DNA from: Ceratodon purpureus
Taxonomy: Eukaryota > Streptophyta > Bryopsida > Pseudoditrichales > Ditrichaceae
DNA: 64,000 nucleotides
Assembly (NCBI GenBank): GCA_014871385.1
Contig: CM026433.1
Location: 16,395,276 to 16,459,275, forward strand
Direction: 5' to 3'
Each line of letters opens with the position of its first letter. The stretch's first letter is position 1. The notes below the pieces were generated by a model. That model was given only the letters and a program-made list of their open reading frames with translations. It was not told the origin of the DNA and searched no databases. Of this stretch, positions 35,141-47,200 are shown piece by piece. Both the position numbers and the translations under genes were made by a program.

Positions 35141-35979
35141 CTCAGTCAAGATATCACTATTTTGAAATGCCAGTCTAAGACATCGTAGATGTGCTCAGCG
35201 GAGGGTATCCTTCTCTTTCAGACCAAGCGAGAAAAATTTGACGCATTCTGCAGGGCTGCTGGATGCGACTCTTGAAAGCCAAGCACCAAGTGCAGCTAAA
35301 ATAGCAACCCGCACCTCTTCATTACCTGAAACACAATTAGCAAAGGTTATATGTAGAAGATTACTCTCTGGGATTATATCGCAGTGCAGGTCGAGGATTC
35401 CAAAGCACAACAATATTACATCTACCTGCATTAAAAAAACTTAATCTGGTTCCAAGAATACAGCTTATAGGAATTTCCTTCTATTGCAACGAAAGTTAAC
35501 TTTCGATAAAACCGCAACTTCTGCAGAATCAGATGCAAGTGATGAAACTGTCTTCCCTGCATTAACAGATGACAAAATTTGGAGTATGTTAACCATTGCC
35601 ACTCTTTGGTATGCTTGAACGAGTTTCGCTTCCGCACCTAAAAGGGTAGCAGGTCTTAAAACACTGTCAAGGAGAAAATAATCTCAAAAAGAAAACTCTC
35701 GATCAACCTCAAAGGAACTCTTACGTTCGACAAAGGATTTCTGTAGGAGTATAATCAGTCCTACAATTCGATACCTTGTTCTTCCACGCTTTCAAAACTA
35801 CAAAGAACCATGCTAATAGATCATTTACGAGGAGAGAGTAAGGCCAAAACCCAACCTGCTAGTAGAGATTTAACAGATTGAAACATGGTTGAAATGGCGT
35901 CTAAGTCACTGGAATGAACTACCACTTGAGTTGCTAGTTGTAGAGATTCCCTGCGTCGAGCCTCATCACTATGACGGAT
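35141..35979 (-). pseudogene. GCN1/ILITHYIA-like, N-terminal block of three exons
   Basis: Three exons match GCN1 upstream of the central block: 35856-35979 (RHSDEARRRESLQLATQVVV), about 35501-35637 (LVQAYQRVAMVNILQILSSV) and about 35141-35335 (GNEEVRVAILAALGAWLSR, then AHLRCLRLAFQNSDILTE). The third has an in-frame TGA at 35195-35197 where the family has arginine, consistent with CGA to TGA. The donor after the second exon (AAAGTTAAC) gives the wrong phase, as if one G were lost. Roughly 500 residues of GCN1 separate this block from the one at 26483-30364, and the MIPP gene occupies that place. Confidence 0.8.
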
Positions 35980-36006
35980 CTGATTGTACACGGACAGAGC
36001 ACTTAC

Positions 36007-36615
36007 TGATGCATGGTATCTCGGATCATGCGCTCCAGGCACAATCGATATGAAGATTGGGTTTCAGCCCACCTCCTCTGCTTCTCGACTTTTTGTTTAT
36101 GTTTCGATAAGTCACCCTCGAGCTCTAAAATAGCCTTTCTCTCCTTCTCATTCTGAGATTTCAATGTTCGAACTGTCTCTTCGAGTTGAGCGACCTCTTG
36201 TTCTTTTTCTCTCTTGCCATCTTCCCTCATCTTTTTTAGTCGCAATTCCTAGACCAATCAGATTCAAGCTTTCAGTGCAATATTCATGGGACATCATCTA
36301 CTCGCAGATCCTAAAGCACAATTCTTCAGATATCATATGGTTTTTCTATGATCTCTCAAAGGTCGTGGTAACCGTGGACATATCAAAACTCTTACATGCG
36401 AAGAATAGAGCAGCAGTGTCATTAAATCACCATTGTATCACGACAGATGGCTCAACCTGAAGCTTATACTTAAAATAATATGATAGTTGTAGCATAACAA
36501 CTGATACCTTCTGCATGGTATTTGAGACGACTGAATGCCTGTCGTAATCACTCCGACCAGCGGCAACGGAGGCATTTGCGTTGTTCTCTTTCCCGAATTC
36601 TCTCATGACTCGATA
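36007..36615 (-). pseudogene. Coiled-coil plant protein, two internal exons
   Basis: Exon 36508-36615 reads YRVMREFGKENNANASVAAG then RSDYDRHSVVSNTMQK. Exon 36007-36248 reads ELRLKKMREDGKREKEQEVA and continues as a charged coiled coil to CLERMIRDTMHQ. They splice in frame with consensus sites. I do not recognise the family beyond its plant-like long coiled coil. The donor at the end of the second exon (GTAAGT, 36006-36001) runs after only 27 nt into the acceptor of a GCN1 exon, so the original downstream intron and the rest of the gene are lost. Confidence 0.6.
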
Positions 36616-36877
36616 CTGTTCACAGATCAACATAACATCGGCTTTAGTGTAAATCAAAGAAGACTCGCTCAGGTCACTCTGAGGCATAACAGTACTTGAA
36701 ATAAGAATCATCCTCGAGTCACATGATTCAGCATCCACAACGTTACGTCATTGCGGCACGGTCTCACTGCAAGATTCAAAACGGCTAACAATTCAGCGTA
36801 GATGAGGTGGTTGATCCAAACCATGCTGGCGAGGAGCACGCCAAATTTTCGTGTCAGAGTTCATTATGTCCATTATG

Positions 36878-38407
36878 TTCTGGTTCCCGATAAAAGGACT
36901 CGAGAATGTTGTGATGGTTGGCACCGACATCTTGCCATTTTCCAACGGGTTCAGGGACGATCTGTATACAACACCCAGAGTCAGACATACAGTAATAGCA
37001 AAACCAACATTTGATTCTCGATAAAAGTGAGGTAACTTAAGAAGTGTAAATAGCATGTAACTCTGTATACAAGCTAGCACGTATAAATAGTAAGTGAAGC
37101 TCAAAAAGGCAATTCAGCAATTATAGAAGAGGGAAGGAATATACCTCCACAAGGTCTTGCAACTCAAGAGTCTCGCTTGCGATTCTCTGCAAGAATGTAG
37201 ACTTGCCAACGCTGATATTACCTTCAACACAGAATGTCAAGCGTTTTCTCTGGCGAGTTCCTTCGTCTTTGGGAGCCATCTCAGCCTCTACCTTGTCTCT
37301 GATGTAGTTGGTGATGCTGGCTGCATGGTGCTTATGAAGACCTACTGAACCCCGCAGGTACTCAACCATCTTCTCACAGCCATTATCCCGAAACTTCAAG
37401 CATATTTGAAAGCCAGCAAAAGAAAGTTCAGAACGTCTCTTTAAAATCAAACAATACCTTACCCAGATTTACAGCAAAATGGACAGACGACCCGAACCAA
37501 AACTTAACCACGTTCAGCAAACTCCTGAGGGGTACCAATGCACACCGCACATCCTAACAAAGCGATCAACATCACTTCATGAAAAATTCTAACAAAGACC
37601 AGTACGATACTAGCAATGTAACAAGGACTGTACACCTACCTTATCACGATACAGCTGCTTAAGCTCATCCAATTTCGCAATTCCTTTCAAAACCAACTTC
37701 TCCATGTTGCGAGGTCCAATTCCTGGAACAGTCAGCAGATCAGGAAGAGGCTCCTGCGCCTGTCGAGCAACACCTGCACCCAATGACCTTCTTCTCCGTT
37801 CTCGCACCCTTCCTGCCACCCACAGATAAGCCTCCAGTTCAGCAAGCAGCTCCAAAACTCCACAACCAAAAACCCTTCAAAATACAACCACACACAAACT
37901 ACTCAGGGTTTAACAATTACCAGCAAGATCCACCTCCGCAACAACCACATCCACTTCTCCACCCACACTCGCACCACCACTCCCACTCTCTCCAGCCTCA
38001 ACCTCCAGAACCGCAGCTCCATCACCGTCAACCCGATCGCCAGCAAAGCTCTCTTCCAAAAGCTCCTTAAGTCCCACACTCTCACCAACACTCTCGCCAA
38101 AAACTCTCGAAGTACTAACCCCCCGCGCAAGGCTCCCATAATGCGACCAGAACCCCGTCCTCCACGAACCACCATCCCAGCGCTTCACCAAGGCCTCCCC
38201 ACCAGCATTGCAAACCCTAAACCCCAAAGCAGCCCTCCCGACCGCAACAACCCGTCTCTCAGACAGCAAATCCTTCCCTCCGTGCACCATCTCCACCCCC
38301 TCCAACCCCCTCCCCGCAACAAACCCCCTCGCCTGCACCATCGTCGACGCCATGGCGCCCCCACACACCCACCTATGCACAAAAAACCTCCCCGACACAG
38401 TTTGCAT
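36878..38407 (-). pseudogene. Plant deoxynucleoside kinase (dNK), truncated
   Basis: Plant dNK phosphorylates deoxynucleosides in the salvage pathway. Exons: 37921-38407 (ATG at 38407; Arg-rich leader that could be an organelle transit peptide), 37640-37812 (PLPDLLTVPGIGPRNMEKLV, the helix-hairpin-helix-like segment of plant dNKs), 37145-37393 (RLTFCVEGNISVGKSTFLQR, Walker A) and 36878-36961 (IVPEPVGKWQDVGANHHNIL, then FYREPE). All joins keep phase. After REPE the homology stops inside the exon and the frame soon ends, so the DRS/ERS region, LID and C-terminal half are missing. Plus-strand Pro/His-rich frames over exon 1 are shadows. A (CT)n tract at about 38748-38763 lies upstream. Confidence 0.85.
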
Positions 38408-40688
38408 CCTCGCAATCCTCAATCAACCATCCTCCACCCAAATGATCCAATTCTCCTCAAATTTGATGATCCTTGAAGCTCTTGAAGCTCCAGAAACCTC
38501 CAGCAAAATCCTCACAACAAAATACTCTCCTCCGCGACGCTCCGTGACTCGATTCCCACACCTCCTCGCTTAAATCCTTAAACCCTACCAAACCCTAGCA
38601 ATCCTTATAATCCATGGCACATGGGGAATATCCCTAACAAGGTGCAGAAACTCTTGTTGCCACCCGAGATTGCGCCCTCGGAGGCTTCCAGAGCATCCAT
38701 TGGGAAGAGGACACAACGTTGAGCTCACATTCTCGTCATCGCCATCGCTCTCTCTCTCTCTCTGCGAATTTTTGTGTCTGTGTGTGTGTCTGAGTGATGG
38801 TTTTTGCTGGTTTTCTGCAAGGTTTTGGGTTTGGGTTTTGGATTAAGAAAGATCTTCGAATTTTGTAGAATTGGGGTACTGCGGGAGGAGATTTGGAATT
38901 TATCTAGGTTGTAGGTGTTTTCTTTTGGTAGATTTGGGGTTTAGAAACGGCGGCCGCGGATGATCTTGAAGGTGTCATGTCTAGGGTTTGTGTGGGTGAG
39001 TCATCTTTGTAGAAATGAGGTTTGGAGATTTGGTTGATCTAGTCGTAATTTAATGCATGGATCATTCGGATCTTCTCTTTCGAGTGCAACTGTTCGGCTA
39101 CAAAGGCTCATGAATAAGGTGATTGTTTGTATTTCGGATATGTTTTTTGGTTTTCATGCACAATTACAGGATTCAGACAATTGGTGTTGATTTTTGAGTT
39201 TCTTCTCATGAGATTAGTGTGGTGAAATAAGTCAGTTTCTTCACTCCCCACAAGATGGATTGGGTTGCTGAGTAACCATCGAGTCATTTGAATCCTGTGA
39301 TGCTTCCCAATCATGACATGTTTGTTTTGATAGAGGATTTCATGTCATCATCTAACCTAGTCATGTGCGTTGTACATTCAAGTGTCTACGATGGAAACAG
39401 GCTGAGAATTCAATTGCTCGTCAATGATTTGTAATATTGCGGTTGTGAATTGATCAGACATGAAGTTTGTTAATCATCACACAATCAGGAATTGGTCATG
39501 CTAAGTTTGTGGATCATTACACAAGCCCGGTCGGTGATTGCACCGTGGGCTCTACAAGCTAGCTCATCCCACAAACCCACTATGAAACTCTAAGTTCCAC
39601 TTCACTGAATTGATCTTCGGGGTCTTGGGACGCTCTTCCGATTCCGTCCATCAGCACCAAAACGTCTGTGAAGTGTACAATTCAAGTCCTGGCAGACATT
39701 GTAACATCGTGATCAAAACTCAGTCCATGCGTGAAGCTGGTGTAGCTATGAAATTCTACAGCTTACGATTGTCACTTGCAAAAAATGTACCACTGCAGAT
39801 GCAGTCATAATTTGGAGAAAGGGACCTTCATAATTGCAGATATCGATCACCTTCTCCTCGACATGAGTGATTCTAACTGTGTCATATGAAGTGCATTCAA
39901 TTAAGGTGTAGGCCTTCTCGAAACAGAAGTCGGGTTGCAGAACATTTGACGTTTCTACATTTCAGCAGGGAAAAAAATTATCAAGTTTTTGATCTTTCAA
40001 GGTATCTCGACGACACATGAATTGTCCCCGAGAAATATCAACTTCTGAAATAGTCCCCGAGACATACTAGAATGATGTTTTCTTACTCACAATCTTCTTT
40101 GATGGTTGAATTTCAGACATTAGTGATGAAGACAGAATCCACCGAAGCCACAAACCTGCTGGACGACGCACCCAAACGGCAGCCCTGCTTGCGCTGTAAC
40201 TCGACACCTTTGATGAAAATTGCATGCAGTTGCTGTGGCAACAAGGTTTAGGTTGGCTCAGTTCCACCATTTAATGGAACCAACAACCAACTCTGCACCA
40301 ACAAACTCAAAGATTACTGCCCACATCTGAATCGTGACGCACTAAAATTTTGTGCTGAAGAGCAACGTTGAAGCATTTTTGAAGCCATTCTCGCAGACCA
40401 CAAAGCAGTTGATACAGCATCTCTTGTACACATAAAAAAAAGATTATCACTAGCATACACGTTGAACATGAAGAGCCTCCTGCATTTACAAATTGAAAAT
40501 TCAATTCTGGTAAACACAAATGCATACATGATGGTTACATGATCGACTTGAAGCAGTTCACCAATAACTAGAGCACAAGTTGCTCCTACAATGTATCTAA
40601 AATTTTCATGTTTATCTGTACTTAACTGGGTCAAGGAAACCCACAGAATGGACCTAGCTCTGTTATGCAGGAGATCGAGGTTTTGGGC
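38408..40688. other. Upstream flank of dNK and unassigned DNA
   Basis: About 38408-38770 is probably 5' leader and promoter of dNK; it holds AAACCCTAGC (telo-box-like, about 38588) and a (CT)n tract. From 38770 to 40688 I recognise nothing; short frames on either strand look like chance. Confidence 0.4.
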
Positions 40689-41136
40689 CTAAGGACTCAT
40701 GTCAAAACTGGGAGTGTACGCCGAAGGTAACAGGTCGTAGTGCTTCTCATCCAAGAGTTCCTCATTCTCGGTGGAAAATGAATGAGTGGATCGGTAACCA
40801 TCCTTCCAAACGTTGGAGACAACATCATACTGCAGCAAATGATTGTCCGCATATGCTAACCAGATAACACCGGACTTAGCTGTGCAACAGAAGTTCTGAA
40901 TTCCTTTCCCAAGGAGGTAACGATAACTTTTGTATCCACGGAGCCTCCCCTCAGTAAGATACTGAACATGTAGAGGGCATTTCCTGCTTCCCTCCTGGAA
41001 CTTGAAGATGTGAAATTCCCACCTCATCATCACCTCTTGATCATGGCGATCAATGCCGCAAGGCGATATTGCAGAATCTTTGAATCCACAGGCAACGATG
41101 TATATGCCACCCATACATTCCACTAGCTGGGGTATC
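40689..41136 (-). pseudogene. Kelch/galactose-oxidase-like C-terminal exon, possibly of an F-box protein
   Basis: After an acceptor at 41137, a frame of about 149 codons runs to a TAG at 40689-40691. It contains IPQLVECMGGIYIVACGF, HIFKFQEGSRKCPLHVQYL and SGVIWLAYADNHLLQYDVVS, the alternating beta-strand style of the last kelch repeats of plant F-box/kelch proteins. No F-box is present. The piece follows the HNH/Myb gene in the same orientation after a gap of 91 nt, and the phases of the two do not match, so it is a separate gene end. Family assignment is tentative. Confidence 0.45.
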
Positions 41137-41227
41137 CTAGAAATTTCAAATCTACGGTTCCAGGTTCATTTCCTCAGTGCATATAAATAGATATTTGCAG
41201 AGTGCTTTGAAATGTGCTTCAGTGCAC

Positions 41228-44204
41228 CTTTTCTTTGATTTGAGCTGCTGACCGGTTGATCAGTGCTGGTTCATGTTCTTTGATCTCCTTCCAGCTGCCT
41301 GGTCCATACTTTTCAATCCGTCCTCTTCTTCAGGGCTCCACCGTTGTCGGTTCGATGATTCTAATCATTTTTAACAGACTTCACATTTCAGTCCAGAGTA
41401 TAACTTGTTGATCTCAATCGATTCGTGATATAAGTCGACTAGTAAGACAATTTACAAGTTCAATGAAGTATGCTGAACTTATAATACCAGAAAATAATAC
41501 GCTATATGAGGTCATCAACGCTTAAACTTACCACTCAACGATGCCTCGAGATTAGTCAATATTGCAGACCTAGTGGAGTGTGAGATCTTGGTAACTTCCT
41601 GTTTACCCTTACCTAAGGAAACAATGGCAGCTCCAGCTAACCCGCAAGTAGCCTTCTTCCCACGATATTGGGGCGGCCATGGTCGACAGTCACCAACATG
41701 ATGTCTGACAACATTCTCATCCTCCCCACCTGCAAAAAACAAAGAAAAGGACCGCCGCCTACACAGAATAGTCCAGAGCATTAGGGTAGGAGCCCAAATA
41801 TGGGATTTCGTGTGTACTTCCTTCAACATCAACCGTTTTAGACAAGAATGTTGTTAATTTCAACTCTCGGATGCACCTTCATTCGCAATAAGACCCTTAT
41901 GCTAGATAATCAAAGGAACCTGGAAAGAAATTTAATGTGCAAGGTTATATGAACATTTGCTAGGAGAAAATCCCTTATACAGAATGCAGTGATCACTCAA
42001 AGTAACACTGTCATCTTAAAGTCACCTGAACTCTGCATTTTTAGAAGCGAATGTGGACAAGAATTGGCTGATGGACACGCCGTGCTGGAGATCCCACCAA
42101 GGAACCAGAAACTCGAGTCGATTCTTTTTACGTTGACGGGCTTGCCATTGTACGATCTGCAGATTGCGGGGTACAGTACGACCACCTCCTGTATACCAGA
42201 GAGAAAAATGTTAAGTTGGTGAATTCTACATCCGGATAAATTTTACTTTCTACCGATACTCCGATTATTTCATGATTAGAGTACCCGCTGTGAAGTAAAG
42301 AAAAATGGAAGTATAGGCGGTGTCTTGCGTACTTGAATGAGGAAACCAATGATCAACCTCCCAGGATAGAGGAGACGATGGGTCGGCGCTCCAATATAAG
42401 ACGTTACCATACGCGTCCACTCTGAACTTCGCTGGATCAAAACCCGCATTCCTGCCATCCTCCACAAGTCAGATCCTTGCCTGGTTCACAAATGGCGGAC
42501 AAATACGTGCTCTAATATGAAAATTTTAAATTCCATATAAGGATACAATCAACGCCCATATTTCGCATTGTTGTAGTGCCATCAAAAGCTTGAACTGATT
42601 ACATACCCCAGGTGATCAAGCTGCTCCCAGAGGTCTTCGGCATATTCGTGTGCATTGGGCGCCTCCTTGTCAATTTCCGGTACGAGGGGGAAAATAGCAT
42701 CCCATTCTTTGAGGAGTTGTAGCTGTCAGCGTGAGTGGGAAAGGATGTCAGTGTGAGTGGAAAAACATGTTCGTCCCTCTCATCTAGTACATATACGGAG
42801 TCTGCTGAAAAATGGATGTGGCTCGCGCCTTACTGGATTGCAGTTGAAGCACAAGCCACATCGACCTACTGAGGGAACTAACTACAATGACTGACCTTGC
42901 CACGAACTACAGGCGCCGAAGCCACTGCAGAGTATCTGGTCCCTCAAAATCGTCCCTAATGATCTTTCTCTAGGAACGCAACGTTGGCAGAAAGATCTTC
43001 AACTAAAACACTCATTCTGCGTTTGCCTCCTTTCAAAGTTGCAGTCAACAACTTCTGGATACACCCAAAGTACTTGCAGATGTTGAAACCTGCCCATCGG
43101 CTTTATTGTTCGTCGCGAACAAAGGTCATGCTCTGGATCCAATATTCCAAGTGGGAGTTCCCAACAATTCCGCGAAAGAATTCCAATTGCAAAAACAGTA
43201 TGACTATACTTCGCACACAAAGCACGAATAACTTCAAGGAGGAATCCAATGAACAGAGAGGAGACAATCAAGACAATTGATAGCTTCAGAGATGGCGAGG
43301 CTATCTTCAGAGTGCAACCAATTAAACTCGAACGCCCACGTCAGTTTGAAGGGGGTCGATCACGAAATGACAATATTGTTCAAACTTCCGAGGTTTAGGG
43401 TCATCAACATAAAAACCACATCATTCTCATAATGAGATCACTCCACAACCGGTGTTCGGAAAAACCAAAATTCAAATTCATCGCGAACTTTCGAAGGAGA
43501 AATACCTTGTGAGAATCTAACAGGGATTGATTTTGAGTGCAAAACAGAAGCAGTGACTTCATGATGCCACAATTACTTTCCACAGGGAAATTCTCAACCT
43601 CAGCAATGTAACACTCCAACGCACCCTTAACCTGTATAAACAAACCCATTGGCATAATGAGCGCTGTTAAAACTGCTGTACTATACTATCAACACGATAA
43701 AAACAACTCCAAAAACGGTCAGAAGAGATGTCCAGAGATGGTCACATCAAGAGGGAGGATATACGCACATTCGATAAGTAATGAATGAAGATACGAGTAG
43801 TTGCTCTTCGTAATCGAACCGGGCCTTGATAAAGGGATGCAAGCAAGAAACCCTAAACCCTAATATAATATACCCTAAATCATTAACATAGGAACGCTAA
43901 TAATGCAAGAAGGAAGCTGCGCCTCAAAGCAGAGTCTAACTACCTTAGCAGTTGTGCTCCGCCAGACAATTGTAAGAGCCGCAGACCCCATTAGAGCTAA
44001 ATACCTGAAGCAATCAACTCCCATTTGAACCAGATTCCTGATGTTGTCCGCAATCTCCTTCCCAGCCCTCCGTGCAGCATCGACCTCCTCGTTGAACTCT
44101 CGATGGCCTCTCCTCCGCTCCCTTCCCCTGCGAATGGCCCAACCGAGCACCCACACCAACAGCCTGCAAGCGTTCCTCCTCAGCGTGTCTGTGTTCCTGC
44201 TTCG
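41228..44204 (-). pseudogene. HNH-like plus Myb/SANT-domain plant protein, C-terminus missing
   Basis: Seven exons join in phase: 43944-44204, 43506-43631, 42607-42722, 42333-42451, 42026-42188, 41532-41758 and 41228-41360. The core reads GFDPAKFRVDAYGNVLYW, then EVDHWFPHSRGGRTVPRNLQ, an HNH-type motif (D-H-x-x-P ... G-G ... N), then LEFLVPWWDLQHGVSISQFL. The last exon encodes RWSPEEEDGLK and YGPGSWKEIKEHEPALINRS, a SANT/Myb repeat. Between GLK and YGPG one A is missing from an A-run near 41310, shifting the frame. The first exon has no ATG in its open frame, so the start is uncertain. HNH folds bind or cut nucleic acids; the role of this plant family is not known to me. Confidence 0.65.
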
Positions 44205-47200
44205 CTATGTTTGGAGAGTGACGCCTCTCCGAAGTCGGTCCTCCACGCTAGGACAGCGAATCGCGACGCGAGAGGACTTCCCCTGGTCGCCGGCGTGCGA
44301 GACGGGCATGTCCCTGTCGTGTTTGATATCTTCCGTTTCTACTGATTCTTCATTCAGTTATCGTAGATAGTTCCCATTGTCGTCCGTGAGATCGTTGGAT
44401 TTGGCGGGAGAGTTCTTGGAGGTTCGTTAGTGGAGTCATGTGTTTTGAATGATGTGTCAAGGTACATTATAAGATTCTGACAGGCTCCAGTATCATTTGT
44501 TTAATTTCTGAGCTTTTTCTTTTTTGTATTTTATAGTTTTTCAATTACAGCTTGTTTAAATCACAGGGTAGTTAACAATCAGTGTTGTCTGGATTTTTTC
44601 ATATTAGGTAGTTTAATGTAGAGTATTATTTTATTCACATTTCACTAGTGGAAAGGGTGTACAACTACACCAAAGATGAACACCAAAAAATGTCCAATTA
44701 CACCCAAAACAAGTTTGGACATTTTTTGGTGTTCATCTCTTGTGTAGTTGTACACCCTTTCCACTACAGTAATGTTTTGCCTACATGAATTTGATAGGAT
44801 CAATATCATATTTGTGATTTGTAACTTATGTTTGTTGGTATCATAAGGCTGTAGAACTCAACTTTATTTCTTTTTAATCCCTAAAGAACAAAGACTATTT
44901 TCACCTCAAAATTGTCATTTGATATCAATAGGTTAAATAAGCTTACTTTTGACATTGTGATATTTTTTAATAATTCAACCACATGATCTTATAGTTAACA
45001 TTATAAAAAACTCCTTCTCCAAAATTAAGAAATGGGAATAAAACATGTTGCAAGATCTTAGTCCCTAAACACAAAAAACAAAATTATTATTTTCAATCTT
45101 TACTAACGCTGAAAATTCAAAATGGCTTTAATTTTCAAAAAATATGGCTTTGTGTTCTCAATTGAAAAAATTGATATTATCATAGATAAATGACTTAGGA
45201 TTGAAATGATACTTAAACCTAAATCAATATTTTTGTTGACAAGGAATACAATCATGTTAATCCATGCAGTGAGAGTATTGTATGAACCAATTGTAACATT
45301 TGCCTTTCTTATTATTTGAAAATTGTTAAAATTGAATTCAAGACAAGACTTCAAAGTTTGTTTCTATTAATATTTTTGGAAAGTATCCACAAAAAATGAC
45401 TTTTTGTATCTTTTGCTTGACTTATCAAAATGCAATGAATAAAACCTCCCTACATTCATAAAAGCTTACACAATATTAATCTATTTTTAAAAAATAATTG
45501 AAAAATAATTTGATAATTGTTTTAGCCCTGCAGCACCCTAAACCCTAAACCACATAACTTTTTCAATTTTTCATGAGAATTTGATGAAAATTATTATGTT
45601 TGGAAGGTCTTACAAATATCTATTTTCACCATAAACTTTAGTATTTCTTTTCTTTATTGCAATCATAAGATCCTGCTTAAAATCACAAAGGATTTGGGTC
45701 CCTTGGTCTTTAAGGGATTATTGATTGATACTGTCTTTGCGATGAGAGAATAAGCGAGAGTCAATTTTTTGAAATGAATTTAAAAGAATGTCTTTTTCAT
45801 GAGCCAAAAATTACAATTTAAGAGAGAATGTGTTGTTTGTTACATTGAAATCTTAAAGCACTTGAGCATTGTCAATTCACATCTTCATTGATTGGAAAAA
45901 TAATAGATATAATTGTGCAAGTCTTCATATACTTTATAAGCAAATGCAAGGTACAATCAAGCAAGTTTCCTTTCATGGTGCATCTTTTGAGACTTTTTGT
46001 AGATTTGTAAAAACATGGTTTCTTAGTAAATATTATATTTTATATAAGACTAATGTTAAAAGGTTTGAAATTCAATATCAAAGGTCATGGGAGATAGAAC
46101 TTGCAAAAACTAATAAATGGTTATCCTTGAATAGTATTTTTTTTGTCATAAACAATGTGTCTTGTAATGCATCTAAAATTTGACCAAAATATAGTATGGT
46201 GAAGTCAAATTTTCATTTTTTATATTGTCACTATCACGAAGTTTTTAAATCATAAAATCTTGTTAATTTTGAAGCTAGAAACTTCTAATCTAAGAAAATA
46301 AAAATTTAAACATTCTATATGTTTTGAAACTCAAAAACATTCAATAATTTTAAGAAGGATTCATCAATCTTCCATTGATTGTAATGAAATAGTATTTAGA
46401 ATTTTTGATTACATGAAAAAAATTGTAAAAAATAGACAAAAAATAAAATTTTGTATACAATTGTTGATATTATCGTTTTATTATTATTTTTGATATATTA
46501 GAATTTGAATAATAGAGGCATGTGTAAAGACAGCCTTGGCATATGCAAATTTTACCAAGAAAATGATAATTGGTTATATTAAATCATAAACTATACTTAA
46601 ATATGTATCTAATCATATTCTAGCATCACTTGTGTGTAGTTGTTAACCTTTCCATGAATTTATTTATATTGTAATTATGATTTTATTCTCTCATAGTAAA
46701 AATAGATAAATTTTTAATAATTTTTTTTAATCTTTTAACTATTACAAAAATAAGTATGAACAAGATGAGTAAAATATAGAAATTAGTGGAAAGTTGTTTT
46801 TTTTGTAATTTTAATTTAAAATAATATACATTTTTAAAAATTTTAATTGATGTATAAAAATATATTTAATTATAACGTTATCAACAATTCTATTTTTAAA
46901 GCATATATTAATTTTTTAAAATTTTAAAATTTTAAATATAAAATTCTTACAAGTCATGCATTCTATATAACTAATAATAGATGACTGAAACTTCAATTAT
47001 AAAATTTGAAAATCTTTTTTTTTTTTTTAAAATCATTTAAAATGCCATTAAAATTTTTGATTTTTTTTTCTTTTTAAATTTAAACATATATTTAAAAGTT
47101 ATTGATTTTTATCTATTCAAATTGCATCTTTTTACGTTGCAGAATTTAAAATCTTGGCATTTGATACAATAGATATTTATTTTCATAAAATTTAAATTCT

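Noticed and set aside
37783..38573. Plus-strand Pro/His-rich frames
   Set aside because: They are the reverse strand of deoxynucleoside kinase exon 1, whose minus-strand exons join in phase and match the family.
26154..44204. Reading the minus-strand run as one giant multidomain gene
   Set aside because: The MIPP and kelch-like pieces end in their own stop codons, dNK has its own start, and the dNK and GCN1 pieces are truncated in mid-homology.
45537..45552. A lost chromosome end marked by CCCTAAACCCTAAACC
   Set aside because: Only about two heptamers; such short motifs are common in plant DNA as telo-boxes.
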